This document shows, one piece after another, positions 12,833 to 25,021 of a stretch of DNA of 64,000 bases. The stretch is from positions 2,108,001 through 2,172,000 of the forward strand of contig NZ_CP083608.1 of the NCBI RefSeq assembly GCF_020097135.1, written 5' to 3'. The first letter of the stretch is position 1. Every line of letters starts with the position of its first letter. The translations under genes and the position numbers were made by a program. Under the pieces are notes generated by a model, which was not told where the DNA came from, did not search any database, and saw nothing but the letters and a program-made list of their open reading frames with translations. The DNA is from Macrococcus armenti (GTDB taxonomy: Bacteria > Bacillota > Bacilli > Staphylococcales > Staphylococcaceae).

Positions 12833-12921
12833 TGGTGCCGAGGACCGGAATCGAACCGGTACGGTAATCACTTACCGCAGGATTTTAAGTCCTGTGCGTC
12901 TGCCAGTTCCGCCACCCCGGC
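12833..12921 (-). tRNA. tRNA-Leu (TAA)
   Basis: An 89-base class II tRNA with a long variable arm and encoded CCA; GCCGGGGTGGCGGAACTGG, anticodon TAA in GACTTAAAATC. Confidence 0.96.
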
Positions 12922-12936
12922 ATTTAATCTTTCCAA

Positions 12937-13011
12937 TGGAGCGAAAGACGGGATTCGAACCCGCGACCCCAACCTTGGCAAGGTTGTATTCTACCACTGA
13001 ACTACTTTCGC
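12937..13011 (-). tRNA. tRNA-Gly (GCC)
   Basis: A 75-base gene with encoded CCA; GCGAAAGTAGTTCAGTGG, anticodon GCC in CTTGCCAAG. The T-arm GGTTCGAATCC is normal, so it looks like a translational tRNA rather than one of the peptidoglycan-specific Gly-tRNAs of staphylococci. Confidence 0.95.
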
Positions 13012-13026
13012 AAATATTAAAATAAA

Positions 13027-13102
13027 TGGTGAGCCATAGAGGATTCGAACCTCTGACCCTTTGATTAAAAGTCAAATGCTCTACCAACTGAGCTAATGGC
13101 TC
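13027..13102 (-). tRNA. tRNA-Lys (TTT)
   Basis: A 76-base gene with encoded CCA; GAGCCATTAGCTCAGTTGG, anticodon TTT in GACTTTTAATC. Confidence 0.96.
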
Positions 13103-13110
13103 AAAAAAAA

Positions 13111-13186
<76 letters not shown>

Positions 13187-13197
13187 ATAATATTAAA

Positions 13198-13273
13198 TGG
13201 TGGAGGATGACGGGCTCGAACCGCCGACCCTCTGCTTGTAAGGCAGATGCTCTCCCAGCTGAGCTAATCCTCC
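13198..13273 (-). tRNA. tRNA-Val (TAC)
   Basis: A 76-base gene with encoded CCA; GGAGGATTAGCTCAGCTGG, anticodon TAC in GCCTTACAAGC. It is the first tRNA of the cluster, 12 bases after the leading 5S gene. Confidence 0.96.
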
Positions 13274-13285
13274 TGGGTATATATT

Positions 13286-13400
13286 GCCCGGCAACGTCCT
13301 ACTCTCGCGGATCGTAAGACCAACTACCATCGGCGCTAGAGAGCTTAACTTCTGTGTTCGGTATGGGAACAGGTGTGACCTCTCTGCCATCGTCACCAGA
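13286..13400 (-). rRNA. rrf: Extra 5S ribosomal RNA at the head of the tRNA-rRNA operon
   Basis: The same 115-base sequence as the two other 5S copies, but placed first in the transcription unit, before eight tRNAs and 16S. No 23S lies upstream; the next gene is lysS. It reads as the tail (5S-tRNAs) of a lost rRNA operon joined to the front of a complete one. A sigma-A promoter ~130 bases upstream would make it part of the same transcript. Confidence 0.94.
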
Positions 13401-13527
13401 CAAATTTTCAACACTTAATTAAGTATAACAGTTTCGAAAATATTTTCAATAGTAAATTTTACACTGCGTTCATGAACTTTACAATTGATTCAATTTCTTA
13501 ATGCCACTCGTTTCAAGCGACTTTTAT

Positions 13528-13556
13528 ATCTTACAAAATACTCATATTAAAGTCAA
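13528..13556 (-). promoter_or_regulatory. Promoter of the first rRNA/tRNA operon
   Basis: Minus strand TTGACT (13551-13556), 17 bases, TAAGAT (13528-13533), with an A-rich stretch upstream that could be an UP element. The leader to the 5S gene is ~120 bases. Confidence 0.8.
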
Positions 13557-13618
13557 CACTTTTTCGATACTTTTTTGTTTATTTTTAAAGTTTTATTTTT
13601 CTGATAAATATTTTTATA

Positions 13619-13662
13619 TATAAAAACGCTAAAACCCTTTGTTTACAAGGATTTTAGCGTTT
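13619..13662 (-). terminator. Terminator after lysS
   Basis: On the minus strand AACGCTAAAATCCTT pairs with AAGGGTTTTAGCGTT, followed by TTTTATATAT. It separates the fol-dusB-lysS unit from the rRNA promoter. Confidence 0.9.
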
Positions 13663-13667
13663 TGCGA

Positions 13668-16161
<2,494 letters not shown>

Positions 16162-16171
16162 ATTATTACCC

Positions 16172-16645
16172 TCACTTATATCGTCTTACTTCCGGGTCCA
16201 CAGTAACAAGTTCTTTAATACTTTTATTTAATATCGGGTGTACAGCTTCTGGCGCAATTTCTGCTAAAGGAATTAACACAAAACTACGTTCATGCATGTA
16301 TGGATGCGGTACATTTAATCTCTCATGCTCTATAATATAGTCATCCATCAGTAGGACGTCTAAATCAATCGTACGCGGCCCCCAATGCACTTTACGTTCT
16401 CGCCCTAACTCAAGTTCAATACGTTGTATTTCGTTGAGAAAATCAATTGGTGTTAATGAAGTTTCTACAATCGCAGCGCCATTTAGAAAATCATCCTGAA
16501 TAACACCACCAACCGGTGCGGTTTCATATAGAGATGATACTGTAACAAGTTCTGTATCGCAAACTTGCTGCAACTTGTTTAACGCTTCGTTGATTTGTTG
16601 TTCTCTATCACCAATATTACTACCAAAACTGATATAAACCCTCAT
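16172..16645 (-). CDS. folK: 2-amino-4-hydroxy-6-hydroxymethyldihydropteridine diphosphokinase
   Basis: FolK transfers pyrophosphate from ATP to the pterin in folate synthesis. The 157-residue protein has the HPPK hallmarks [10 protein letters not shown] at ~8-17, the [17 protein letters not shown] region at ~43-59, and [19 protein letters not shown] near 85-103, with the metal-binding DLD. Its ATG directly abuts the folB stop codon, so translation is coupled. Stop to dusB start is 10 bases. Confidence 0.95.
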   Translation of the reverse strand: MRVYISFGSNIGDREQQINEALNKLQQVCDTELVTVSSLYETAPVGGVIQDDFLNGAAIVETSLTPIDFLNEIQRIELELGRERKVHWGPRTIDLDVLLMDDYIIEHERLNVPHPYMHERSFVLIPLAEIAPEAVHPILNKSIKELVTVDPEVRRYK

Positions 16646-17005
16646 CTATTGACGCTCCCTGCTAATTTCAATCCCGACACCATTATATACACCATGTATT
16701 GGTGGGTTTTGCTTCGTTATTTTAACTTTTAACGCCATTATCTGATTATAGTGATTGAAAAGCGTTTTTGCAATACGTTCTGCAACATGCTCAAGTAGTT
16801 TCGACTGAACCATCATTTCACGCTTCACATCTTCGTATACCGCTCCGTAATTCACAGTATGTTCGAGCGCATCACTTTCACCAGCCTGCTTCAGATCAAC
16901 ATCAAGCGTAACATCTACGATAAAAATCTGTCCTAATTTATTTTCCGCTTCAAACACACCGTGATATGCATAAAACTGCATACCATTTAAAAAGATTTTA
17001 TCCAT
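16646..17005 (-). CDS. folB: Dihydroneopterin aldolase
   Basis: FolB converts 7,8-dihydroneopterin to the 6-hydroxymethyl pterin and glycolaldehyde. It has 119 residues, normal for this octameric enzyme. The catalytic region YAYHGVFEAENKLGQ (residues 12-26) and a conserved lysine in VKITKQNPPIHG are present. The gene is one base after folP and directly before folK. Confidence 0.95.
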   Translation of the reverse strand: MDKIFLNGMQFYAYHGVFEAENKLGQIFIVDVTLDVDLKQAGESDALEHTVNYGAVYEDVKREMMVQSKLLEHVAERIAKTLFNHYNQIMALKVKITKQNPPIHGVYNGVGIEISRERQ

Positions 17006-17006
17006 A

Positions 17007-17813
<807 letters not shown>

Positions 17814-17840
17814 CTATTATATCAGAATTAATGATTTCAT

Positions 17841-17893
17841 AAAAAATAACAAAGTCCCACAAAAATCATTCGATTTAAGTGGGACGATAATTT
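17841..17893 (-). terminator. Terminator of cysK
   Basis: On the minus strand GTCCCAC...GTGGGAC with an inner AAATC/GATTT pairing is followed by TTTGTTATTTTTT, immediately after the cysK stop. Confidence 0.88.
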
Positions 17894-18826
17894 CTAATCC
17901 GCTAAGTTTGCAAATAACGCTGTAGATAAATAACGTTCTCCATTACTTGGAATAATCGCAACGACGTTTTTACCTTCTCCTAGTTCAATTGCTTTATCAA
18001 TCGCAACTTTTACAGAAGCACCAGAAGAAATACCTACTAATATCCCTTCTTCTCGCGCTACACGACGACTCATTTCCATCGCGTCATCATTTGTCACTTG
18101 TGCAACAGCTGTATAAACTTCAGTATCTAAAGTGTTTGGTATAAACCCTGCACCGATACCTTGAATTTTGTGAGGACCAGGTTGACCACCACTTAATACA
18201 GGAGAATCTGTCGGTTCAACTGCAACGATTTCAATATCTGCATTATGTGCTTTTAATACACGCCCTGCACCTGTCAACGTTCCACCTGTACCAACACCTG
18301 AAATAAAGGCGTCTATTGACAAACCTTCCATCGCTTTTACAATTTCAGGACCTGTCGTTAACTCGTGAACTTTCGGATTTGACATATTCTCAAATTGCTG
18401 TGGCATGAAATATCCGTTTTGTTCTTTAAGTTCATTTGCTTTTTGAATTGCACCTTTCATTCCTTCAGCACCTGGAGTTAACACAAGTTCAGCACCATAA
18501 GCACGAAGTAATGTACGTCGTTCCTGACTCATCGTATCCGGCATTACTAATGCTGCTTTATAGCCTTTTGCTGCAGCTACCATCGCAAGACCAATTCCCG
18601 TATTTCCTGAAGTCGGTTCTACAATTGTATCTCCAGGCTTAATAACCCCTTCTTTTTCAGCCGCTTCAATCATCGCAAGTGCTATTCTATCTTTAACCGA
18701 ACTTCCAGGGTTTTGATATTCTAACTTTACATAAACGTTAGCTACACCTTCTGGCACAACATTGTTCAATTTAACAAGTGGTGTATTTCCAATTAAATCT
18801 GTTACGCGTTCAACTCTTTGTGACAT
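17894..18826 (-). CDS. cysK: Cysteine synthase A (O-acetylserine sulfhydrylase)
   Basis: CysK is a PLP enzyme making cysteine from O-acetylserine and sulfide. Lys45 in NPGSSVKDR binds PLP; the substrate loop TSGNTGIG (about 69-76) and the phosphate-binding [10 protein letters not shown] follow. At 310 residues it is full length. It has its own GCGGAGGG ribosome site, an upstream -10-like TATAAT at 18876-18881 and its own terminator, so it is probably transcribed alone. In S. aureus and Bacillus it also sits beside hslO and the fol genes. Confidence 0.95.
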   Translation of the reverse strand: MSQRVERVTDLIGNTPLVKLNNVVPEGVANVYVKLEYQNPGSSVKDRIALAMIEAAEKEGVIKPGDTIVEPTSGNTGIGLAMVAAAKGYKAALVMPDTMSQERRTLLRAYGAELVLTPGAEGMKGAIQKANELKEQNGYFMPQQFENMSNPKVHELTTGPEIVKAMEGLSIDAFISGVGTGGTLTGAGRVLKAHNADIEIVAVEPTDSPVLSGGQPGPHKIQGIGAGFIPNTLDTEVYTAVAQVTNDDAMEMSRRVAREEGILVGISSGASVKVAIDKAIELGEGKNVVAIIPSNGERYLSTALFANLAD

Positions 18827-18925
18827 TAATATCCCTCCGCATTGTAAATTTATTCTTATTATATTTATCGGATTAATTATATCAAATTCACTTTAAAGAT
18901 AAAAATAATCAAACCGAAATTTCGC

Positions 18926-19795
18926 TTATAATAATGCTTCTAAATCCGCTTCAGAAAATTGGTACTTTTCACGACAGAAATGACATTCAACTTCTGCACC
19001 ATGGTCTTCTTCAATCATGCTTTTAATTTCCGCTTCACCTAAACCTTTAATGGCATTTAAAAACTTTTCACGACCGCAGTTACATTTAAATTCCACCGGC
19101 ATTTGATCTAATATTCTTATATTATCTTCACCCAGTACTTCTTCAAGCACTTGTTCCGGCGATAATCCTCTATCAATTAATGTTGATATCGGCGTTAAAT
19201 TCGCAATACGCTCTTCCAGTAATGAAATCGTTTCTTCACTAGCACCAGGCATTAATTGAATGATAAAACCACCCGCAGCATCTGTTGTTTCTTCCGGCGT
19301 ACATAGTACACCAAGACCAATTGCACTCGGTACTTGTTCACTTGTTGCAAAGTAATACGTAAAGTCTTCAGCAATTTCACCATTGTGAAGTTCTGTAGAT
19401 CCTGTAAAGTAATCTTTCATTCCGATATCTTTAACAACACGTAAAAATCCATTCGTACCGACCGCAGCACCAACATTCATCTTACCAGGACGAATCGATT
19501 CTACTTCAACGTACGGGTTTTCAACATATCCCCTCACTTCACCTTTACCGTTCGCATCAACAACAATTTGTCCAAGCGGACCGCCACCATTAATCGTAAT
19601 CGTCAGGCGCTCTTCATTTTTAAGCATCGCACCCATCATTGCACCTGCTGTAATCGTACGCCCAAGCGCCGCTGTACCTACACGCCACGTATCATGTTTC
19701 TGTCTTGCTGTTTCTACTGTATTCGTTGTACGTACACTGAATGCACGTACTTCGTCATTAAATGCTAGCGCTCTTACTAAATAATCTTGTTTCAT
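18926..19795 (-). CDS. hslO: 33 kDa redox-regulated chaperone Hsp33
   Basis: Hsp33 is a cytoplasmic holdase activated by oxidation of a four-cysteine zinc centre. The 289-residue protein has the zinc motif CNC at 238-240 and CHFC at 271-274, matching the CxC...CxxC redox switch, on a normal N-terminal domain (TTNTVETARQKHDTWRVGTA, NGGGPLGQIVVDA). AAAGGAGAAC precedes the start. It follows ftsH with a hairpin between. Confidence 0.95.
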   Translation of the reverse strand: MKQDYLVRALAFNDEVRAFSVRTTNTVETARQKHDTWRVGTAALGRTITAGAMMGAMLKNEERLTITINGGGPLGQIVVDANGKGEVRGYVENPYVEVESIRPGKMNVGAAVGTNGFLRVVKDIGMKDYFTGSTELHNGEIAEDFTYYFATSEQVPSAIGLGVLCTPEETTDAAGGFIIQLMPGASEETISLLEERIANLTPISTLIDRGLSPEQVLEEVLGEDNIRILDQMPVEFKCNCGREKFLNAIKGLGEAEIKSMIEEDHGAEVECHFCREKYQFSEADLEALL

Positions 19796-19809
19796 TATAG
19801 TTCTCCTTT

Positions 19810-19855
19810 AAAAAATCCCTTTTCATCTCACAGAAAGAAGAAAAGGGATTTGTTT
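19810..19855 (-). terminator. Terminator between ftsH and hslO
   Basis: AAATCCCTTTTC pairs with GAAAAGGGATTT, followed by TTT. The T-run is short because it merges with the hslO ribosome site, so partial readthrough into hslO is likely. Confidence 0.75.
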
Positions 19856-21928
19856 TTAAAATTTATCTTTGTCTAATCTGTCTACTTTTGGCTCTGCTTC
19901 TTGTTCACTTTCATCTACAGGTGCATCTGGATTTTTCAGTTGCTCTTTTACTTCATCAATTGAAGCTCCTGCGTTTTCATCTTCATCATTATCCTTAACT
20001 TCGACACGATCATCAGAAGTATTATCTACAACTTTGTCTTCTTTTTCTTTAATGTGATAAAGGTGAGAATCGTCATAGCTTACTTCAGGTAATGTACCGT
20101 TTTCGAACAAGCTATTAATTTGGTTTGCAACTAACGTCTCTTCTGTTAATAACGTTTTTGCAATTAAATCAAGTTTATCCTGATTTTCTAATAAGATTTG
20201 TTTACAACGCGCATAACTTTCTTTAATGATACGTTGTACTTCTAAATCGATTTCATAAGCAATCTGATCTGAATAGTTCGGTTCATGACCCATATCGCGT
20301 CCTAAGAACACTTCACCTTGCGTATGACCGAATTGTAATGGTCCAAGTTTATCACTCATACCATACTCTGTAACCATCTTACGCGCGATACCCGTTGCTC
20401 TCTGGAAGTCATTATGTGCACCTGTTGAAACTTCACCGAATGTAATTTCTTCAGCAACACGTCCACCAAGTAAACCTACAATCTTATCAAGTAATTCAGG
20501 TTTCGTCATAAAGTAACGATCTTGTTTCGGTAACATCATCGCATATCCACCCGCATTACCACGAGGAACGATTGTTACTTTATGAACCATCTCTGCCTCA
20601 TCGAGTACGCAACCGATAATTGTATGTCCTGCTTCATGCCAAGCAACGATATTACGTTCTTTTTCTGAGATTACACGTGATTTCTTCGCCGGACCTGCAA
20701 TTACACGGTCTGTCGCTTCATCAATGTCACGCATATCTATTTTAGTTTTACCTTGACGTGCAGCAACTAATGCCGCTTCGTTTAATAAGTTTTCTAAATC
20801 CGCTCCTGAGAATCCAGGTGTACGTTGACTTAATGCTTTTAAATCTACCGTTTCATCTAAAGGTTTGTTACGCGCATGTACTTTAAGCACAGCTTCACGA
20901 CCTTTAACATCTGGTGCACCAACTTGAATTTGACGGTCGAAACGTCCTGGACGTAATAATGCAGGATCCAGTATGTCTGGTCTGTTTGTTGCAGCAATCA
21001 TAATAATACCTTCGTTTTCACCGAAACCATCCATTTCAACTAATAACTGGTTTAACGTTTGCTCACGCTCATCATGTCCACCACCGACTCCGGCACCACG
21101 TTGACGACCTACTGCATCGATTTCGTCAATGAAGATAATACATGGTGCATTCTTCTTAGCGTTCTCAAATAAGTCACGTACACGGCTCGCACCAACTCCG
21201 ACGAACATTTCTACGAAATCAGAACCACTAATTGAGAAGAATGGCACACCTGCTTCACCTGCTACTGCACGTGCAAGTAATGTTTTACCTGTACCTGGAG
21301 GTCCAACTAATAGTACCCCCTTCGGAATACGTGCACCCATCTTCTTAAACTTACGGTTATCCTTTAAGAAGTCTACGATTTCAACAAGTTCCTGCTTCTC
21401 TTCGTCAGCACCAGCAACATCTGTGAATCGCACTTTTTTCTTTTTATCATCATATAATTTGGCCTTTGATTTACCAAAATTCATTACACGGCCGCCACCG
21501 CCGCCACCTTGTGATTGAGAGAGGAAGAAGATAAAGATAAATGCTAATAATAAGATTGGAATTAAAGTACTTAACATACCTAAAAATACGTTTTCTTTAT
21601 CAGCGGGCTTTATATCAAACTTCAAATCACCTGATTGATCTTCAGCGATTTTAGTAATCTTCTCTAAATCTTTCTGGTTGTTATACATTAGTACAGAAGT
21701 GAACGTTTCGTTCGCCTTTGCACCTTTAAGTTTTCCTTTTACGAGATAAACATCCTGTCCAGGTTGAATTGTCATTTCTTCAACTTTTCCTTTTTCAAGC
21801 TCGGACATGAGTTTCGTATATGTCATTTGCTTAGGCATCGATCCAGTGCCGTTAATCATAGAAAACACACCGAATATTACGATACCGACAAGCGCTACCA
21901 TTAAAATACTACGAAAGGCTTTTTGCAT
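19856..21928 (-). CDS. ftsH: ATP-dependent zinc metalloprotease FtsH
   Basis: This membrane-anchored AAA+ protease degrades membrane and regulatory proteins. Two transmembrane segments (about 7-24 and 117-137) flank an extracytoplasmic domain. Then come a glycine run, Walker A GPPGTGKT at 209-216, Walker B IIFIDE at 264-269, the second region of homology [17 protein letters not shown] at 313-329, and the zinc site HEAGH at 431-435. The C-terminal ~60 residues are very acidic and low complexity, as in other Gram-positive FtsH. GGAGGAAAA precedes the ATG. It follows hpt after a 106-base gap, as in Bacillus and Staphylococcus. Confidence 0.97.
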   Translation of the reverse strand: MQKAFRSILMVALVGIVIFGVFSMINGTGSMPKQMTYTKLMSELEKGKVEEMTIQPGQDVYLVKGKLKGAKANETFTSVLMYNNQKDLEKITKIAEDQSGDLKFDIKPADKENVFLGMLSTLIPILLLAFIFIFFLSQSQGGGGGGRVMNFGKSKAKLYDDKKKKVRFTDVAGADEEKQELVEIVDFLKDNRKFKKMGARIPKGVLLVGPPGTGKTLLARAVAGEAGVPFFSISGSDFVEMFVGVGASRVRDLFENAKKNAPCIIFIDEIDAVGRQRGAGVGGGHDEREQTLNQLLVEMDGFGENEGIIMIAATNRPDILDPALLRPGRFDRQIQVGAPDVKGREAVLKVHARNKPLDETVDLKALSQRTPGFSGADLENLLNEAALVAARQGKTKIDMRDIDEATDRVIAGPAKKSRVISEKERNIVAWHEAGHTIIGCVLDEAEMVHKVTIVPRGNAGGYAMMLPKQDRYFMTKPELLDKIVGLLGGRVAEEITFGEVSTGAHNDFQRATGIARKMVTEYGMSDKLGPLQFGHTQGEVFLGRDMGHEPNYSDQIAYEIDLEVQRIIKESYARCKQILLENQDKLDLIAKTLLTEETLVANQINSLFENGTLPEVSYDDSHLYHIKEKEDKVVDNTSDDRVEVKDNDEDENAGASIDEVKEQLKNPDAPVDESEQEAEPKVDRLDKDKF

Positions 21929-22034
21929 TCAAATTTTCCTCCTACTCCATATGTAAAGCTAAAAAGCATTTTACCATATTTAAGCTATATCATTCTACTA
22001 ATTAAACTTAATGTGAAATAACGGCCTTAAAGTG

Positions 22035-22574
22035 TTATTTCGTATATACTTCTTCTTTTAATAATCCGATGTAAGGAAGGTTTCTGTAACGTTCCTGATA
22101 ATCAAGACCATAACCTACTACAAACTCATCCGGAATTTTCTCTCCAACATATTTCGCTTCGATTTCTACTTTTCTGCGCATCGGCTTATCTAATAACGTT
22201 ACGATTTCAATAGATTTCGCCTTACGATATTTCAATAAATCAACAATTGCATTTAATGTAGTACCTGTTTCAAGAATGTCTTCAATAATAATTAGATCAC
22301 GACCTTCTACAGAAACGTCTAAGTCCTTTAAAATCTTAACTTCGCCAGTAGATTCTGTACCTCCATGATAACTTGAAACATCCATGAACTCTAACTCAAC
22401 ATGTGTATCAATATTTTTAATTAGATCAGCCATAAATAAAATAGATCCTTTTAAAATACCGATACAAAGTGGATTTTTACCGTCGTAGTCCTTTGTTATC
22501 TGCTGACCAAGACGTTTACATGTTTCTTGAATTTGTTCACTTGTTAACACTGTACTTTTAATATCATTATGCAT
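22035..22574 (-). CDS. hpt: Hypoxanthine phosphoribosyltransferase
   Basis: Hpt salvages hypoxanthine/guanine with PRPP to IMP/GMP. It is a type I PRTase with the PRPP loop IIIEDILETGTT at 95-106 and the base-binding DEFVVGYGLDYQERYRNLP near the C terminus. 179 residues is normal. It starts 3 bases after tilS with AAAGGAG upstream, so the two are co-transcribed, the conserved tilS-hpt-ftsH order of Firmicutes. Confidence 0.95.
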   Translation of the reverse strand: MHNDIKSTVLTSEQIQETCKRLGQQITKDYDGKNPLCIGILKGSILFMADLIKNIDTHVELEFMDVSSYHGGTESTGEVKILKDLDVSVEGRDLIIIEDILETGTTLNAIVDLLKYRKAKSIEIVTLLDKPMRRKVEIEAKYVGEKIPDEFVVGYGLDYQERYRNLPYIGLLKEEVYTK

Positions 22575-22576
22575 AT

Positions 22577-23791
22577 TTAATACTCCTTTAAAATAGTTAT
22601 ATACTGATTCATCAAATGATTGTTTGACTTCAAGTTCCCAACGGCAATAATTGCACCTTCACATAAAACAATCGGCATCATCTGACGTTCATGTTTCGGT
22701 ACTTTATTATCTTTCATAATTCTTGAAACTTTCTGGCGGTGTCCATCAATGAGTAATGTATCTCCACTTTGACGACTCCTTACTATTATATCACTTTTTA
22801 TTGTATTTACTTTAATGATATATTCATTAAATTTATATTTCCCGGGTGATGTAATATGAATGGTTTCTGCAATCGGCGTTATTGCTTTAATTGTAAGTGC
22901 TTCATACGTAATATAGAGCACATATTTACCGAATACATAAGAAGCGTGCGTAGTGTCCGACTTTAAGACACGTATAATTTCATCGATTTGTCTGATGCTA
23001 ATAGTCTCATCTATTACAACTTTATGAATCAACGCTTTGACCACATATTGCTGGACGAGCTTATTCTCACGCATTAAACGCTGACGCGTCACCATGTTCT
23101 GCTCAACTTCAGTCTCATAACGTTCGGCTACTTGTGCAACAAGACTTTGTGCATCATCTATATATGCTGCAACATGCATAATATTTTCTTTCGATAAATT
23201 CGCATGTTCCATATTATCAATAATTTCATGTCTGATGTAGTTACGCGTATATTTCACTTCATGATTCGAAACATCTTCCATGTATGGTACATGATGTTTT
23301 GCTGCATATTCATAAAGTGCATCTTTCGTGTAATGTATTAATGGCTTACCGAAACATGGCTTATCGCCCTGAACGATATGCATACGTGGTGATTGAAATG
23401 TAAAACGGTTTGTCAGTAGCCTGAACATGATCGTCTCGATTTGATCATCATAATGATGTGCTGTTAAAATCCAGTCTATCGCTTTTTCTTCTGCAGCGCG
23501 TCTAAAAAAATCATAGCGTATTTTACGGGCGGGCTCCTGAATGCTTCGCTTTCCATCAAATGTACCTTCCGGAATGCGGTAAACGATACATTCGATACTA
23601 TGTTGTTCACAGTAACGTTGTACCATGCGCTCTTCTTCAATCGACTCTGTGCGCAACTGATGGTTCACATGGAGCACGTATAATTGTTCATATGAACGCG
23701 ATATTCTTATTTTGTCAAGCAGTACCATGCTATCCACGCCACCTGAAACAGCTATCGCGATTGTATCATTTTCATCCCAGAATCGTTCCAT
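22577..23791 (-). CDS. tilS: tRNA(Ile)-lysidine synthetase
   Basis: TilS puts lysidine at position 34 of the minor tRNA-Ile so that it reads AUA, and is essential. The PP-loop SGGVDS lies at residues 16-21; LTAHHYDDQIETIMFRLL (about 110-127) is the characteristic lysine/ATP-binding segment. The C-terminal TilS domain (MPIVLCEGAIIAVG) ends the protein. At 404 residues it is somewhat short but complete. It heads tilS-hpt. Confidence 0.94.
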   Translation of the reverse strand: MERFWDENDTIAIAVSGGVDSMVLLDKIRISRSYEQLYVLHVNHQLRTESIEEERMVQRYCEQHSIECIVYRIPEGTFDGKRSIQEPARKIRYDFFRRAAEEKAIDWILTAHHYDDQIETIMFRLLTNRFTFQSPRMHIVQGDKPCFGKPLIHYTKDALYEYAAKHHVPYMEDVSNHEVKYTRNYIRHEIIDNMEHANLSKENIMHVAAYIDDAQSLVAQVAERYETEVEQNMVTRQRLMRENKLVQQYVVKALIHKVVIDETISIRQIDEIIRVLKSDTTHASYVFGKYVLYITYEALTIKAITPIAETIHITSPGKYKFNEYIIKVNTIKSDIIVRSRQSGDTLLIDGHRQKVSRIMKDNKVPKHERQMMPIVLCEGAIIAVGNLKSNNHLMNQYITILKEY

Positions 23792-23810
23792 GACATCACC
23801 TTTTATTCAT

Positions 23811-23857
23811 AAAAATAAAACAATCTCACTATTGAAATATATAAGTGAGATTGTTTA
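23811..23857 (-). terminator. Terminator after the S1-domain gene
   Basis: Minus strand AACAATCTCACT pairs with AGTGAGATTGTT, followed by TTATTTTTAT. Confidence 0.87.
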
Positions 23858-23865
23858 ATTGCTTA

Positions 23866-24252
23866 CTAGCGTTTTGATCCACGACCACCACGACGAGATT
23901 CTGATTGTCGTTTAATTGAAGTTTGTCTATCTTCACTATCTTTTAAGAAGTTTGATAATTTCTTTTCGAAATCTTCCGGCTTCTTCTCTACTTTAGGTGC
24001 TACAGGTTTCTTTGGACGGTCTTTAGCTTTCTTGATTGAAAGGCTGATTTTACCGTCATCTCCGATTGTTAAAACTTTAACTTCTACTTCATCGCCAACT
24101 TTTAAATGATCAGCAACATTTTCAACGTAGCTATCAGCAACTTCGCTAATATGCACAAGACCACTTTTGCCTTCAGGTAATTCAACGAAAGCACCGAAAT
24201 TTTTAACACCTGTAACTTTACCTTTTAATTTGCTTCCAACTTCAATTGACAT
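23866..24252 (-). CDS. yabR: S1-domain RNA-binding protein (YabR type)
   Basis: A small protein with one N-terminal S1 RNA-binding domain (residues 1-72: GSKLKGKVTGVKNFGAFVEL, GLVHISEVADSYV, VKVLTIGDDGKISLSIKKA). A basic, glycine/arginine-rich tail follows (RRGGRGSKR). It is related to polynucleotide phosphorylase's S1 domain. Conserved between divIC and tilS in Firmicutes; its precise role is not established. 128 residues. Its ribosome site is AGGAGG. Confidence 0.88.
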   Translation of the reverse strand: MSIEVGSKLKGKVTGVKNFGAFVELPEGKSGLVHISEVADSYVENVADHLKVGDEVEVKVLTIGDDGKISLSIKKAKDRPKKPVAPKVEKKPEDFEKKLSNFLKDSEDRQTSIKRQSESRRGGRGSKR

Positions 24253-24356
24253 AAGATTAATAAATCCTCCTGATAAAATTCTTCATAATATATCATTATA
24301 TGCTTACTTATCTATTTTTACAACGTTATAAATCTAAATAATCAGTGAACTTATCG

Positions 24357-24743
24357 CTACGGTTGCTCCGTTGAATTCGATTCCTCACTATCTGGTAATT
24401 TAAATATCACTTCACCATCATTGCTCAGGAAATATTCACTGCGCGCAATCTTCTCGATGTATTCTTTACTGTTTAATTGTTTCAGCTTTTCTCTTAATAC
24501 AATTTCTTTTTCCTGAAGCTTCTTATATTCAGCTGTCTGTTTCGCATGTTCTTCTTTAAGGTGGCGATTGACACTCATCTGATAAAGCATTAATCCTGAT
24601 AAAAATAAGAGTATTAACAGTAGTCCTCCACCAAATACGAATAGTCGTCTTTTTACGACTTTATTTGTCTTTCTTTTACGTCGTGCCTGTAGTTCACGTT
24701 CTGATATATATTCATTTTCAATATTGCTTACTTTTTTTGCCAC
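24357..24743 (-). CDS. divIC: Cell-division protein DivIC (FtsB-like)
   Basis: DivIC is a bitopic septum protein that joins FtsL and DivIB in the divisome. It has a basic cytoplasmic N terminus, one transmembrane segment (about residues 36-57, LFVFGGGLLLILLFLSGLML), then a coiled coil (HLKEEHAKQTAEYKKLQEKE) and a short C-terminal extracellular part containing EYIEKIARSEYFLS, the hallmark of this family. The GTG giving MAKKVSN is chosen because GAGGTG lies six bases upstream; the GTG nine bases earlier forms that site. Neighbours rqcP and yabR match Bacillus. Confidence 0.92.
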   Translation of the reverse strand: MAKKVSNIENEYISERELQARRKRKTNKVVKRRLFVFGGGLLLILLFLSGLMLYQMSVNRHLKEEHAKQTAEYKKLQEKEIVLREKLKQLNSKEYIEKIARSEYFLSNDGEVIFKLPDSEESNSTEQP

Positions 24744-24754
24744 GCGGTACACCT

Positions 24755-25021
24755 CTATTCATCAGCGTGTATTTTCTCTTCAGAAATAACTTCGAACATT
24801 CCTTTTGCGTTATCTTTTGTTGCATGTTCTTTTAAGTCTACTACTTTAACCGTAATAATACGTTGTCCTAACCTTACTTCTAACACATCATCAATAGCAA
24901 CGCTGCTTGATGCTTTCGCTACATTACCATTGATTTTAATACGGCCCTGGTCACTTACTTCTTTCGCTAATGTACGCCTTTTTATTAACCTTGATACTTT
25001 CAAATACTTATCGAGTCTCAT
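24755..25021 (-). CDS. rqcP: S4-domain RNA-binding protein RqcP (YabO)
   Basis: The family binds stalled 50S-peptidyl-tRNA complexes and works with RqcH in C-terminal alanine tailing. It is an 88-residue protein formed almost wholly by one S4 domain (MRLDKYLKVSRLIKRRTLAK, DQGRIKINGNVAK). The ATG at MRLDKYL is chosen over an upstream start because it matches the family and AGGTG lies 7 bases ahead. The start overlaps the end of the yabN/mazG gene by 14 bases, indicating coupling; divIC follows. Confidence 0.92.
   Translation of the reverse strand: MRLDKYLKVSRLIKRRTLAKEVSDQGRIKINGNVAKASSSVAIDDVLEVRLGQRIITVKVVDLKEHATKDNAKGMFEVISEEKIHADE

Noticed and set aside
21129-21518. 129-residue plus-strand frame opposite ftsH
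   Set aside because: Antisense to the conserved AAA+ domain, with no ribosome site and no family resemblance; it reflects codon bias of ftsH.
22020-22050. GAAATAAC...GTTATTTC inverted repeat at the hpt end as a terminator
   Set aside because: A weak A/T stem with no T-run on the minus strand; not supported as a terminator.
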